From Candidatus Poribacteria bacterium (GTDB lineage Bacteria > Poribacteria > WGA-4E > WGA-3G): a stretch of 64,000 bases of DNA. The notes under the pieces are model-generated. The model was not told the DNA's origin. It made no database searches and was given only the letters and a program-made list of their open reading frames with translations. The stretch spans positions 1 to 64,000 of the forward strand of contig JAPPNJ010000108.1 of NCBI GenBank assembly GCA_028818705.1, read 5' to 3'. Made by a program: the position numbers and the translations under genes. Within the stretch, counting starts at the first letter, position 1. Each line of letters opens with the position of its first letter. Below are positions 1 to 9,169 of this stretch, piece after piece.

Positions 1-44
1 TTAACTTTCGTATAACTTTCAACCAGGCTTAGCGCGTACTCGCT

Positions 45-263
45 ATGAGTTCTATAGCAAATGCCATTCTTTCCTGGTTCGTTTTTGGCACGCAAAACTC
101 AGCCATCAGGCAAATCTACTGGATGACAAGTCGTATCGTGGAGCCAGCTTTGAGCCCAATCCGTAGAGCACTTGGACCAATGTCCCGGAACCTCGGTATC
201 GATATTTCACCTTTTATACTAATTCTCCTGTTAATGATCCTGAATCGGATGCTCTTGCCATAA
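45..263 (+). CDS. YggT family membrane protein, N-terminus short
   Basis: This is a 72-residue protein. It carries the family hallmark of a hydrophobic segment ending in ILSWF, then an amphipathic stretch with the EPALSPIRRALGPM pattern, then DISP leading into a second hydrophobic helix. YggT proteins are small inner-membrane proteins of poorly defined role in cell shape and osmotic tolerance. The usual first 15-20 residues are missing here. An in-frame TAG at 30-32 lies just upstream of the ATG, so the gene is either genuinely short, frameshifted near the window edge, or started from sequence outside the window. Family assignment is fairly sure; integrity is not. Confidence 0.7.
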   Translation: MSSIANAILSWFVFGTQNSAIRQIYWMTSRIVEPALSPIRRALGPMSRNLGIDISPFILILLLMILNRMLLP

Positions 264-389
264 GATGGATGTCGCAGTTCGCTTGATGAAATTAAAAACT
301 GAAAGGTAGCTCTCAGAAATAAAGTGGAATCTCACCCGAAACCCGTTCGCTAAAACGGTGAGTGCTTCAAAGGCAACAGTAGGAAAAAT

Positions 390-3131
390 ATGAAAAAAGG
401 AAATTCCTCCGCAAAAAGCGCGACACGTAAACAAGGCAAAGCAACCAAGGTATCAGAGATTCACGAGTCAACTGATCGCATACAAGAAAAAGCGATCTTA
501 GACACCTGGGCAAATGCCAATATTTACACCATAGTGAACAAAAAAACGAACACATCAAGTGCGAAGACGAGGCAAACACATCACACCTCTGAAGCCCAAA
601 CTTATGTCCTTCGCGAGATGCCTACACCCGTCCACCTACTGACTCTTGACACGCTTTGTAGAAAGATTTGTCAGGACATCTTTCTCAAAGCTGAGCTCAT
701 GCAGGGACATCAAGTCACATACGTCCCCGCATGGGAAACCTATCCGCTCTGGATTGAAGAACAGGTCATCGCAGCAGCAAAATCTAAATCTCCAATCAAA
801 CTATCCGTCCTTCGGAAACGCTGTCGGGCACGCCACAAACAGGAATTAGAAGTCCAGAAACAAAAATTTCATCAACTCGGTATCTTCGCTGACTGGGATA
901 CCTCACAGAAGACCCTTGAATCGCGACAAGAGGCAAGACTCATTGCTCTCATTAGCCGATTACGAGATTCTGACTACCTCCACGACTTGCCTCAACTCAG
1001 CCCATGGTGTCCCAAATGTACAACGCCACTTAACGAAGCAAACCTCATACAGATGCCAACACAGACATTGAACGGCTACGTAAAGTTTCCTTTCAATGTC
1101 GGGTTAGAGGAATTTGGCACGAATGTCTTTTTCATTGTACAACTACCACACCTTAGGGAAATAGCAGGCACTACTGAACTCGGCATTAATGAAAATACTA
1201 CTTATTGGCTCACCCAATTCGCCGGTGAATTTCTCCTTTTCTCGGAACCGCAACTGAAAGATTTTGGTCGGAGTCTTGCCAAAGGACAAAGGAGACCTAA
1301 ACGTATTAAAGAACTCAAAGCGACCGAACTCACACAGTACACCGTAGCGCACCCACTCTTTCCATCGAAAGAGTTAAAGATCACGCCGATCCCCAAATCT
1401 TTCGCCAAAAACTTCCCTGACTCACAATCAACAGCACTTTTAAAATCTGGGGTTCTGCCTCTAAACCCAGCACACGATCAACTTAGCTACGATATCGCAC
1501 AGGAATTAAATATAGCTTTCACACCGATTTTCGACGAAACTGGAAGGTTGACAGAAGAAGCCGGTCAATTGTGTGGTTTATATCTATTTGATGCAGAAAT
1601 GTTCATTGTTCCTCAATTGGAAAAGTTCGGATATCTCTTGAAGATGTACAACGAAGAAAGGCATGAACCCCACTGCCCCCGTTGCAAGGAATTATCAGTT
1701 TTTCGCCCATGTTCAAAATGGGTATTTTCCATCTCCAACAATCATGCAACTGTTCAGTCGCTCAACGCTCAAGATCATTGGGATAATTATGGAGATACCG
1801 AGCATAAAAATATTACCGATGTCCGAAATGCTGTTCTGAATTTCAGAGATTTGCAAGTTTCTGCACAACGCCAATGGGGAATGCCGCTACCAATCCTTCT
1901 CTGTGATCAGTGTGACGAACCTCTCACTGATAAAAACACACTCAGCGCTATTCGAAATTCCATTCAGCGCGGGTTTGAATCCTGGTTTCGATTAAGCGTT
2001 GAGGAACTTTTACCTACAGATACACATTGTTCAAACTGCGATTCAAACGAATTCCGCAAAGAAGCAACTCTCATTGATGGACACTTTGCCAACTTACTTC
2101 AAATTATCGACAACTCCGATTTCAAGAAAGCACTCGGTGGTTCGACCAGTGTCATGTTTGTTCCACAACCCAGTCCCAGCGATTCTAAATGGATAAATTG
2201 GTTAGCCGAAATCAGTGTTATCTCCGCCGCCCTTACCAGAAGCCGCCCAATTAAAGAAAGTCAACCTTTTAAGCAACTAAAACTTAATGTAATGCCAAAA
2301 ATTGGCAGCAAAATTGAGATTGAAGAGATTCTCCTGAACAAATACCCTGCGGACGTATCGCGCCTCGTCGCTATATCACCCAATTTGGGGACACAACAGA
2401 TTAGCCAGCAACGCCTTGAAAAAATCACAGAAAGCTATTTAATCGAATATCAGCAACTACACATGCTATTAGAACGCATCAGTGTACTCCTCTACGAATT
2501 CCCCGTTGACGAAGTGCACAACGTCCAAACCGATACCGAAAATCAAGGTCAGGACAAAATTGACCGACAATCTGATACCATAAAAACGGACGCAAACGAT
2601 CAATCCAACACCACTGGTAGGAATCGGGAAGTTGATCCAGATGACACCAACTTCAAAACACTGGATACGGACAGGATAAACCAAGCAACTACCGACCAGA
2701 ATCTTACTATCGATTCACTTGCAATAACCGTCACCGCCCAATTTTTGCAGGAGGTAGAGCAAGTTTGCCAAAATGGACATTTTCACGAAATGTGGAAAAA
2801 GTTAATCAATTTCTGTGAGCGAGATCTCAAGTTTTACGTGCGCCTGATAGAATCTCGCGATGCTACAACCCTCGACACAGCGCAAGATACACTCGTACAG
2901 ATCAGCACAGCACTCCTCCAACGTTTCGCACCAGTGGTGCCTTTTTTGGCAGAACACTTCCATCATCTGATTTCCACAGATAAGAAAACTAACAACTATA
3001 GCATTTTTCAGAAAAACTGGCATTCTGTGTCGCCTGCTATTCGGCAAAGTCTGCGGGCTTCCCGTACCAAGAAGAATGATGCAAAAGTGGAATGGGAGGC
3101 ACTCAAAAATACCTATAATGCAGAAACCTAA
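390..3131 (+). CDS. Degenerate isoleucyl-tRNA synthetase-like protein
   Basis: This 913-residue protein aligns along its length with class I IleRS. Residues 78-125 match the HIGH region, where HIGH is replaced by HLLT (82-85). Residues 160-225 match the segment ending in a CPKC knuckle. Residues 340-450 match the CP1 editing domain (TGRLTEEA...GLYLFDA; CPRC at 429-432). Residues 480-555 carry a QRQWGMPLPI match and CDQC/CSNC zinc pairs. Where KMSKS should be there is VMPKI (634-638), followed by the usual KYPADVSRL. The anticodon-binding helical domain (675-860) is interrupted by a Q/T/D/N-rich insert (705-770). Both signatures needed for adenylate formation are damaged, so aminoacylation is doubtful. 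It overlaps lspA, the neighbour typical of true ileS. It may be a pseudo-synthetase with a new role, an editing factor or a decaying paralogue. The family call is secure; the function is unknown. Confidence 0.8.
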   Translation: MKKGNSSAKSATRKQGKATKVSEIHESTDRIQEKAILDTWANANIYTIVNKKTNTSSAKTRQTHHTSEAQTYVLREMPTPVHLLTLDTLCRKICQDIFLKAELMQGHQVTYVPAWETYPLWIEEQVIAAAKSKSPIKLSVLRKRCRARHKQELEVQKQKFHQLGIFADWDTSQKTLESRQEARLIALISRLRDSDYLHDLPQLSPWCPKCTTPLNEANLIQMPTQTLNGYVKFPFNVGLEEFGTNVFFIVQLPHLREIAGTTELGINENTTYWLTQFAGEFLLFSEPQLKDFGRSLAKGQRRPKRIKELKATELTQYTVAHPLFPSKELKITPIPKSFAKNFPDSQSTALLKSGVLPLNPAHDQLSYDIAQELNIAFTPIFDETGRLTEEAGQLCGLYLFDAEMFIVPQLEKFGYLLKMYNEERHEPHCPRCKELSVFRPCSKWVFSISNNHATVQSLNAQDHWDNYGDTEHKNITDVRNAVLNFRDLQVSAQRQWGMPLPILLCDQCDEPLTDKNTLSAIRNSIQRGFESWFRLSVEELLPTDTHCSNCDSNEFRKEATLIDGHFANLLQIIDNSDFKKALGGSTSVMFVPQPSPSDSKWINWLAEISVISAALTRSRPIKESQPFKQLKLNVMPKIGSKIEIEEILLNKYPADVSRLVAISPNLGTQQISQQRLEKITESYLIEYQQLHMLLERISVLLYEFPVDEVHNVQTDTENQGQDKIDRQSDTIKTDANDQSNTTGRNREVDPDDTNFKTLDTDRINQATTDQNLTIDSLAITVTAQFLQEVEQVCQNGHFHEMWKKLINFCERDLKFYVRLIESRDATTLDTAQDTLVQISTALLQRFAPVVPFLAEHFHHLISTDKKTNNYSIFQKNWHSVSPAIRQSLRASRTKKNDAKVEWEALKNTYNAET

Positions 3132-3621
3132 AATATCTAATTGGCAAACTGTCATTCCCCTGATGAGCGTAGCGATTCCAATGCTAATACTTGATTGGAG
3201 TACCAAATGGCTCGTGCAAACCCATATCACTCAAATTACAGAGGTAATTCCAATCATTCCGGGCTTCTTCAATCTCCGGCACGATAGAAATACTGGCGCG
3301 GCTTTTGGTGTGCTCGCCGGACACAGAATCTTACTTATTTTGATTACCATCGCCGCCTTAGCCTTCATCTTTGCTTATTACTTACGATTCAGGAAGAGTC
3401 GTTGGATGCAGGTTTCACTCGGCTTTCTGCTCGGTGGCGCTATTGGAAATTTCATTGATCGGATCCGATTGGGTGAAGTCGTTGATTTTCTCCAATTCGG
3501 CATAGCAAGCAAAGAACTGTTTTGGCCAACCTTCAACGTCGCTGATGTCTCAGTTTGTATCGGAGCAGGCATGTTAATTGTTTACCTTTTCCGCAATCGT
3601 AATATCGACCATCAAACTTGA
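3118..3621 (+). CDS. lspA: Lipoprotein signal peptidase II
   Basis: LspA is an inner-membrane aspartyl protease that removes signal peptides from diacylglyceryl-modified prolipoproteins. The start at 3118 (MQKPKIS) gives 167 residues, normal for the family, and overlaps the end of the upstream IleRS-like gene. An open frame continues upstream, but the extra residues would be read inside that gene and do not look like LspA. Four hydrophobic segments are visible. The catalytic aspartates sit in GNFIDRI (D114) and FNVADVSVCIG (D143), and the RNTGAAFG motif is near residue 57. The many lipobox proteins in this window would be its substrates. Confidence 0.95.
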   Translation: MQKPKISNWQTVIPLMSVAIPMLILDWSTKWLVQTHITQITEVIPIIPGFFNLRHDRNTGAAFGVLAGHRILLILITIAALAFIFAYYLRFRKSRWMQVSLGFLLGGAIGNFIDRIRLGEVVDFLQFGIASKELFWPTFNVADVSVCIGAGMLIVYLFRNRNIDHQT

Positions 3622-3687
3622 TTTCTGAGATCGTAGAAACAGGTAAACGTCCCATCGTGGTAGGGTTTTTGCCGGGGTGTTTCTTCA

Positions 3688-3742
3688 AGGTTTCCAAATT
3701 ATGCTATAAAGCATAATTTGTCTTTGCTTTACATTCCTCGCC
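3688..3742 (+). repeat. Hairpin repeat, family II, copy 1
   Basis: A 10-bp inverted repeat AAATTATGCT/AGCATAATTT with a very short loop is followed by the tail TTTGTCTTTGCTTTACATTC and CCTCGCC. A second copy lies at 36748-36803 and a composite derivative at 55471-55564. All three are intergenic. The strong stem could also act as a transcription roadblock after lspA, but no T-run follows it directly. Confidence 0.7.
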
Positions 3743-3812
3743 AATTCACAATGTCTAAATCATTCTAAAAATCTACTATAAATTCACTACTTTTGGTTTA
3801 GGAACGTGACGT

Positions 3813-4373
3813 ATGTATAAATTTACCATTCAACTATTCGTGCTGAGCTTAGTCGCCTTTTCTTTGGGATTCGACGCAAATGCGCAATTTCAGACGACGC
3901 CGCCAGGACAGCCACAACAGGAGGAACACGAAGAGTACAGCGAAAGCGCACTACGCCGCTTTGAGATTATTACGTTGAGTTCGCTTCCATTCACGGCTAT
4001 CCACAGTTACGCGATCGTCCGTGGAATAAAAATGTACACTGAGAATCAATTCGCACCTGAATTGTCACCGGTAGACTATCGATTCATCGGTGCTGGCGCA
4101 GTCTCCTTATCCCTGTTCATAGGACTATGGGATTGGTTACATACCCGCAACGTAGATCGGTCTGCACCGCGTGTTCCAGAACGAACGCCATCACCACCGC
4201 CCGAAGAGGAAGAACCTATAGAAGGGCCAATCGCTCGTCTATCCAACACCACACCATATACAGCAAGATATGGAAATAGCTCCCTACAAGAATCAATGAA
4301 CAAGGGACTGAACAGATGGGCAAACGACCCCGCTGCTGGTCTCGCAATATCATTCATTCAAATTCGTTTCTGA
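3813..4373 (+). CDS. Secreted or membrane-anchored hypothetical protein
   Basis: A 186-residue protein with a clear N-terminal signal peptide (hydrophobic to about residue 22, ANAQF cleavage-like site). A glutamate/glutamine-rich stretch follows, then two hydrophobic segments (about 50-70 and 90-108) and a Pro/Glu linker (128-142). The C-terminus is hydrophobic and ends in IQIRF, which resembles a final outer-membrane strand. I do not recognise the family. It lies 37 bp upstream of fmt on the same strand, so it may be co-transcribed, but nothing in it links to translation. Confidence 0.65.
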   Translation: MYKFTIQLFVLSLVAFSLGFDANAQFQTTPPGQPQQEEHEEYSESALRRFEIITLSSLPFTAIHSYAIVRGIKMYTENQFAPELSPVDYRFIGAGAVSLSLFIGLWDWLHTRNVDRSAPRVPERTPSPPPEEEEPIEGPIARLSNTTPYTARYGNSSLQESMNKGLNRWANDPAAGLAISFIQIRF

Positions 4374-4410
4374 ACCGAGTGAATCTGTCGAAAGACCGTA
4401 CAGTTACAAA

Positions 4411-5364
4411 ATGCGTATTCTCTTCATGGGTACCAGTGAGTTTGCTGTTCCAGCACTCAGAGAACTCATCTTCCACAATTTTGAACTCGTCGGTGTCGTC
4501 ACACAACCCGACCGACGGAGTGGGCGCGGGAAACGGCTCAACCCGCCACCTGTCAAAATAGTCGCAACGGAACACAACTTACCTATTTATCAACCTGAAC
4601 GGGTAAGAAAGTCGAAGTTCATAGGCACCCTTAAACACCTCTCTCCCGATGTAATTGTTGTTGCCGCTTTTGGTCAACTTTTGCCGCAGACAGTCTTAGA
4701 TATTCCACCATGTGGCACCATCAATCTACATCCCTCCCTTCTCCCAAAGTATCGCGGTGCTGCCCCTATTCAGTGGGCATTAATCAACGGAGAAACCGAA
4801 ACCGGTGTAACGCTTATGTTACTGGATGCAGGTGAGGATACAGGCGACATCATCTGCTCAGAACGTATCCCGATCAGCGATACAGACACGGCTTTAACCT
4901 TGTCAGAACAGTTAGCTAATCTCGGTGCAAAACGACTCGTCCAAGTGCTATCGGATATGCCAGAGAACGCTTCACCGCCAGCGACTCCGCAAAACGAGGC
5001 GGAGGCGACGCATGCCCCACGTTTGACAAAAGAGACAGGACACATCGACTGGAATCAACCAGCAACAGCCATCCACAATCTCGTGAGAGGAACAGCGATA
5101 TGGCCAGGCGCGTATACCTTCTTTCGGGAAGACCTCCGGCTCAAGATTATCAGTTGCCAGCCACATCCACGGACATACGTCGCATCACCAGGGACCCTCG
5201 AAATAGTCGAGAAACAAAAACTGCTTGTCGCGACAGCAGAAGGTACACTCCAACTGCTACAAATTCAACCTGCGACTAAAAAAACAATGGAAGCACACGA
5301 TTTTATCAACGGCTATCAACTTCAAACAGGTGAGCGATTTCTGAAACAAGTCAATCATGAATAG
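4411..5364 (+). CDS. fmt: Methionyl-tRNA formyltransferase
   Basis: Fmt formylates initiator Met-tRNA using 10-formyl-tetrahydrofolate. The 317-residue length is typical. The start MRILFMGTSEFAVP is canonical. The catalytic region shows the INLHPSLLPKYRGAAPIQWALINGE signature (about residues 107-130) with the Asn and His of the active site, and the C-terminal OB-like domain follows from about residue 205. Its stop overlaps the start of the downstream PASTA gene by 8 bp, indicating translational coupling in the operon 4411-7833. Confidence 0.96.
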   Translation: MRILFMGTSEFAVPALRELIFHNFELVGVVTQPDRRSGRGKRLNPPPVKIVATEHNLPIYQPERVRKSKFIGTLKHLSPDVIVVAAFGQLLPQTVLDIPPCGTINLHPSLLPKYRGAAPIQWALINGETETGVTLMLLDAGEDTGDIICSERIPISDTDTALTLSEQLANLGAKRLVQVLSDMPENASPPATPQNEAEATHAPRLTKETGHIDWNQPATAIHNLVRGTAIWPGAYTFFREDLRLKIISCQPHPRTYVASPGTLEIVEKQKLLVATAEGTLQLLQIQPATKKTMEAHDFINGYQLQTGERFLKQVNHE

Positions 5365-6334
5365 CCTTAATAATACCCTATTTGCTACACTCAAGGTCTT
5401 CCTTTATCTCCTGATTCTGCTCGGTATAGTCGGCTTGCTAATTGTTTTTGTGGTTATTCCGAGATGGATTCGGACCGAAGAGGTGCTCGTCCCGAACATT
5501 ACCGGTAAAACCTATTATGAAGCTATCCGTATCCTCGATGGCGCTGGTCTTCAGCCCGCAAAAGATATTCAAGAAGCAAGCAGTGATGCCCCCAAAGGTG
5601 AAATCATTGCACAAAGCCCACAGGCTAATTTTAGAATCAAGTATTATCAGCCCGTTCAGATCACAGTGAGTATCGGTGCGGAATTAACGCCCGTTCCGTC
5701 TGTGATTGGCAAATCGCAGGATGCAGCTTTTGAGGTTCTCACATCTGCTGGATTTCGTCCCAATCGGGTCGCATACGTCCACTCTGAAAATTATGTACAG
5801 GGAACGGTTATTGCCCAAACACCACCGGAAGGTGGAGGTCAACGGCGCGGAAGTCCAGTTAACCTGTTGGTGAGCCGCGGTCCCACACCACAATCTATAC
5901 AACTTCCGAATTTCCAAAACCAACTCGCTAACGACGTTGTGTCCACACTCGAAGGGGTCGGACTGAAGATTGAAACGCAATATAGTTCTCATCCGACAAT
6001 CCCACAAGGATCAATTATCACGCATAAACCACCAGCCGAAGCGATGGTCCAAACCGGAGATATTGTGCTTCTTGAAATCAGCGGAGCACAAGGCACAACT
6101 GAAAACATTGGTAAACCCCTACCTCACAAGCATCTTGTCAGTGAAGAAGGAACTCGATCGCGCCATGTCAGAATTGTTATAATTGACGACTACGGCGAAC
6201 GCACTGAAATAGATCAACCTTACGCCCCTGGTACAGTGATTGACTTGGAACAAACAGGAGTTCGGGTTTTCGGAAAAACACGGGTGATTATCTATGAAAA
6301 TGGAGAGAAATTACCAGAAGTGATTTATAATTAG
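5357..6334 (+). CDS. Membrane-anchored PASTA-domain protein
   Basis: A 325-residue protein with one N-terminal membrane helix (about 12-35) and a short cytoplasmic tail. Three consecutive PASTA repeats follow (about 38-105, 107-175 and 178-245), recognisable by VPNITGKTYYEAIRILDGAG, VPSVIGKSQDAAFEVL and LPNFQNQLANDVVSTL starts. The last 75 residues are unassigned. PASTA repeats bind peptidoglycan-like ligands on penicillin-binding proteins and Ser/Thr kinases, but no kinase or transpeptidase domain is attached here. It overlaps fmt by 8 bp. Confidence 0.88.
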   Translation: MNSLNNTLFATLKVFLYLLILLGIVGLLIVFVVIPRWIRTEEVLVPNITGKTYYEAIRILDGAGLQPAKDIQEASSDAPKGEIIAQSPQANFRIKYYQPVQITVSIGAELTPVPSVIGKSQDAAFEVLTSAGFRPNRVAYVHSENYVQGTVIAQTPPEGGGQRRGSPVNLLVSRGPTPQSIQLPNFQNQLANDVVSTLEGVGLKIETQYSSHPTIPQGSIITHKPPAEAMVQTGDIVLLEISGAQGTTENIGKPLPHKHLVSEEGTRSRHVRIVIIDDYGERTEIDQPYAPGTVIDLEQTGVRVFGKTRVIIYENGEKLPEVIYN

Positions 6335-6356
6335 CAAAAGATCAAGGACAAAACAA

Positions 6357-7016
6357 ATTTATACCCCTAAAATTGCCCCCTCACTACTCGCTGCCGACTT
6401 CAGCTGCCTCGGTGAAGAAGTTAAACGGATAGTTGCCGCCGGTGCTGATATGCTGCATTTTGACGTTATGGACGGTGAATTCGTTCCAAATTTTGCCATC
6501 AGTCCACCCTTCATCGCTGCTGTACGCCAAATAACACAGATTCCTTTCGATGTCCACATCATGGTGACGCACCCGCTCCGTTATATCGACGCACTTGCCG
6601 CAAGCGGTGCCGATCTCATTACTTTTCACATCGAAAGTTCAGATAAACCGGAGACGGTAATTTCAGCGATCAAATCACACGGACTTAAAAGCGGACTGGC
6701 ACTTCGTCCGAAAACAGCAATCTCCGCAGTTATGCCCTATCTGTCAGACCTTGACTTAGTACTCCCAATGAGTGTTGAACCCGGATTCGGGGGCCAAACC
6801 TTTCAACATAGTGCCATTGAGAAAATAGCAGAACTGCACCAGATATCTCCGAAATTGAAGCGGCCGCTTGAGATTTCTGTCGATGGTGGCGTAACCACAG
6901 AAATTGCGCCGCTCGCAATTCGTCAAGGTGCTACGATTCTCGTAGCAGGCACTGCTATCTTCGGTAGTCAACAACCAGAAACAATTATTGAAAAACTTCG
7001 GAACGGCACTACCTAA
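6357..7016 (+). CDS. rpe: Ribulose-phosphate 3-epimerase, likely AUU start
   Basis: Rpe interconverts ribulose-5-phosphate and xylulose-5-phosphate in the pentose phosphate pathway. The TIM-barrel signatures are complete: KIAPSLLAADF, MLHFDVMDGEFVPN (metal-binding His/Asp), VHIMV, PGFGGQ and VDGG. The first ATG (6450) falls inside strand 2 and would delete the conserved N-terminus. No ATG, GTG or TTG lies in frame between the stop at 6321 and 6450. An ATT at 6357 sits 8 bp after AAGGA (6344-6348) and gives 219 residues, the normal length, so I place the start there. A sequence error is the alternative. Confidence 0.9.
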   Translation: MYTPKIAPSLLAADFSCLGEEVKRIVAAGADMLHFDVMDGEFVPNFAISPPFIAAVRQITQIPFDVHIMVTHPLRYIDALAASGADLITFHIESSDKPETVISAIKSHGLKSGLALRPKTAISAVMPYLSDLDLVLPMSVEPGFGGQTFQHSAIEKIAELHQISPKLKRPLEISVDGGVTTEIAPLAIRQGATILVAGTAIFGSQQPETIIEKLRNGTT

Positions 7017-7059
7017 GGTATTACGCCAACTCTCTTAGTGCAAAGGGTGCCCTTGACAG

Positions 7060-7833
7060 ATGCACACCTTCTATGTCCCACCCTCTCAGATTGACACTGA
7101 CACCGCTACAGGGGTCCCCATAGCGATTAGCGTGCGAGGTTCAGAGCATCACCATCTTCGCAAGGTCCTCCGTATAACACCCGGCGAAACTATCCGAATT
7201 ATTGATGGGCGAGGTAACGTTTACACTGCAGAGATTCTTGATACACCCACAAACCGATCTTCAAGCGAAGCCCGTATTCACACGCATGAATTTCACGCAA
7301 CACCTTCACCGACACTCACCCTGTTTCAAGGACTCCCTAAAAACGACAAGATGGAGTTGATTCTCCAAAAGACTACAGAACTCGGCGTTACACGTATTGT
7401 CCCACTGCACTCGGAACACGCGTTACGAAAACCGAGTCAAAACCGATATGAGCGTTGGCACCGTGTCCTTATCTCTGCTACCAAACAGTGTAAGCGCGCT
7501 TGGTTACCTGAGTTACACAAGGCGCAGCAATTCGCGGATGCTCTCGCGCAACTCGAAAGCTTTTCGCTCTGTCTTCTTCTCAGTTCACACACCGAACAGA
7601 CCTTTATTGCCCCTCACAGAGAGATCCAGCATATTAAGGCTGTTTTGCGAGAAACACCTCGCACAAGCGATATCGCGCTTTTCGTTGGACCCGAAGGTGG
7701 ATTTTCCGATCAAGAGATCGCCGCGGCGATTCAAAACGGATGCATCCCAGTAACGCTTGGCACAAACATTTTGCGAACAGAAACCGCAGCCATTGTCGGC
7801 ATCGCCGTTACTGTTTATGAATATCTAACATAG
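7060..7833 (+). CDS. rsmE: 16S rRNA m3U1498 methyltransferase
   Basis: RsmE methylates N3 of U1498 in the 16S rRNA decoding region. The 257-residue protein has the N-terminal PUA-like domain (HHLRKVLR, about residue 32) and the C-terminal SPOUT knot with GPEGGFSDQEI (about 209-219) and LGTNILRTETA (about 232-242), both diagnostic. It is the last gene of the fmt-rpe run, 43 bp after rpe. Confidence 0.95.
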   Translation: MHTFYVPPSQIDTDTATGVPIAISVRGSEHHHLRKVLRITPGETIRIIDGRGNVYTAEILDTPTNRSSSEARIHTHEFHATPSPTLTLFQGLPKNDKMELILQKTTELGVTRIVPLHSEHALRKPSQNRYERWHRVLISATKQCKRAWLPELHKAQQFADALAQLESFSLCLLLSSHTEQTFIAPHREIQHIKAVLRETPRTSDIALFVGPEGGFSDQEIAAAIQNGCIPVTLGTNILRTETAAIVGIAVTVYEYLT

Positions 7834-7984
7834 CGTGAGTTCGATAAAAATGACTTGTACTGCAAACTTGCCTCGTAGTAAGAGTTTGCGATATACCTTA
7901 GTTCACTTAGCGCGGCACAAACTAACAGTTTGTGCTACAATACATCAACTGACAACTGGTAACTGATAACCACTAAAGAAATCC

Positions 7985-8013
7985 TTGACAAACTTCTCCA
8001 CTTTTTGTAAAAT
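7985..8013 (+). promoter_or_regulatory. Sigma-70-type promoter for M20 peptidase
   Basis: TTGACA (7985-7990), a 17-bp spacer, then TAAAAT (8008-8013). The expected transcription start (about 8020) lies only a couple of bases before the ATG at 8022, so the message would be leaderless or nearly so. No Shine-Dalgarno is visible before that ATG. Confidence 0.6.
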
Positions 8014-8021
8014 CTCTAACC

Positions 8022-9146
8022 ATGGATGCAAAAGAATTAACCCAAACTCTCATTGGATACAATACTGTAAGCCCGCTTAGCAACGTTGAAGTTATGGATT
8101 TTCTAACTGAAACGTTAGAATCCATTGATTGCGAAGTGGAACGGGTTGAATATAGGGACCCAGCGGGCGTGCTAAAAGTGAACTTGATAGGACGCAAAGG
8201 ACACAATACGGACGAACGTGGGCTGGCACTGCTCGGACACATAGATACCGTACCCGCTATTGGCTGGTCGATGGATCCGTTTGAAGCGCGGATTGCTGAT
8301 GGAAAGATGTACGGCAGAGGTAGTTGTGATATGAAGGGCAGTGTCGCGTGTATGATTGAAGTCGCGTCACACTATGCAGCATCAGATTTAAAAGCACCGC
8401 TTTACGTCGTAATCACCGCTGATGAAGAGGTGGGCTATCTTGGGGCAATTGCAGTTGCCGAAAAGTCGCAGATGTTCAAAAAGCACGGCTTTCCGAAGTA
8501 TGGGGTCGTCGGTGAACCGACAGAACTCCATGCAGTATATGCCCACAAAGGGACTGTCCGCTTTACTGCCACAGCCCACGGGCGTGCAGCGCACAGCAGT
8601 ACAGGTGAAGGCGACAACGCGAATCTAAAGTTAATTCCCTTTCTCGCAGAAATGCGGGATATTTATCACGAATTGACAACCAATACTCGGTATTTCAACG
8701 ATGAATTCACACCAGCTTTTACGGATTGGAATATCACTATCAGTGATGGCGAGTGTCCAGGAAATATTACTTCGCCGTTAAGCGTATGTTGTATCAACTA
8801 CCGCCCAATGCCTGGAGATAATGCACAAATATGGATAAACCGCGCACGCGATTCAGCAGAAAAGCATGGGTTAATATTTGATCTGTATATTAATGCCCCG
8901 CCGGTACGCACACCACCCGATGCAGAAATTATCCAAGCCGCACTTGAAATAACCGGCGAAACCGAACCTCAAACCGTCGCCTACGGCACCGATGCTGCCG
9001 TCTTCGCACAGCACATGGAGACCGTCATTATCGGACCCGGCAGTATTCTCCAAGCGCATACGGTGGATGAGTGGATGGCATTAGATCAGTTTCCCAAAGG
9101 TGTTTCCGTTTTTGATCAATTTGTGAAACGGTTTTGCGTAGGTTAA
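8022..9146 (+). CDS. M20 family metallopeptidase (ArgE/DapE-like)
   Basis: A 374-residue zinc-dependent amidohydrolase. The metal-site motifs are visible: LLGHIDTVP (about 73-81), the RGSCDMKG bridging-Asp motif (about 103-110), and DEEVGYLGA with its catalytic and metal glutamates (about 135-143). The dimerisation lid is about 175-290. Relatives remove acyl groups from amino acids such as N-acetylornithine or N-succinyl-diaminopimelate; the substrate cannot be set from sequence alone. The gene stands alone between rsmE and the convergent moaE. Confidence 0.88.
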   Translation: MDAKELTQTLIGYNTVSPLSNVEVMDFLTETLESIDCEVERVEYRDPAGVLKVNLIGRKGHNTDERGLALLGHIDTVPAIGWSMDPFEARIADGKMYGRGSCDMKGSVACMIEVASHYAASDLKAPLYVVITADEEVGYLGAIAVAEKSQMFKKHGFPKYGVVGEPTELHAVYAHKGTVRFTATAHGRAAHSSTGEGDNANLKLIPFLAEMRDIYHELTTNTRYFNDEFTPAFTDWNITISDGECPGNITSPLSVCCINYRPMPGDNAQIWINRARDSAEKHGLIFDLYINAPPVRTPPDAEIIQAALEITGETEPQTVAYGTDAAVFAQHMETVIIGPGSILQAHTVDEWMALDQFPKGVSVFDQFVKRFCVG

Positions 9147-9169
9147 ACACCTCCAGCAGATAAGTAAAT

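Noticed and set aside
2802..3230. Minus-strand open frame of 142 codons over the end of the IleRS-like gene
   Set aside because: It is a shadow of the IleRS-like and lspA coding strands; no family pattern and no ribosome-binding site.
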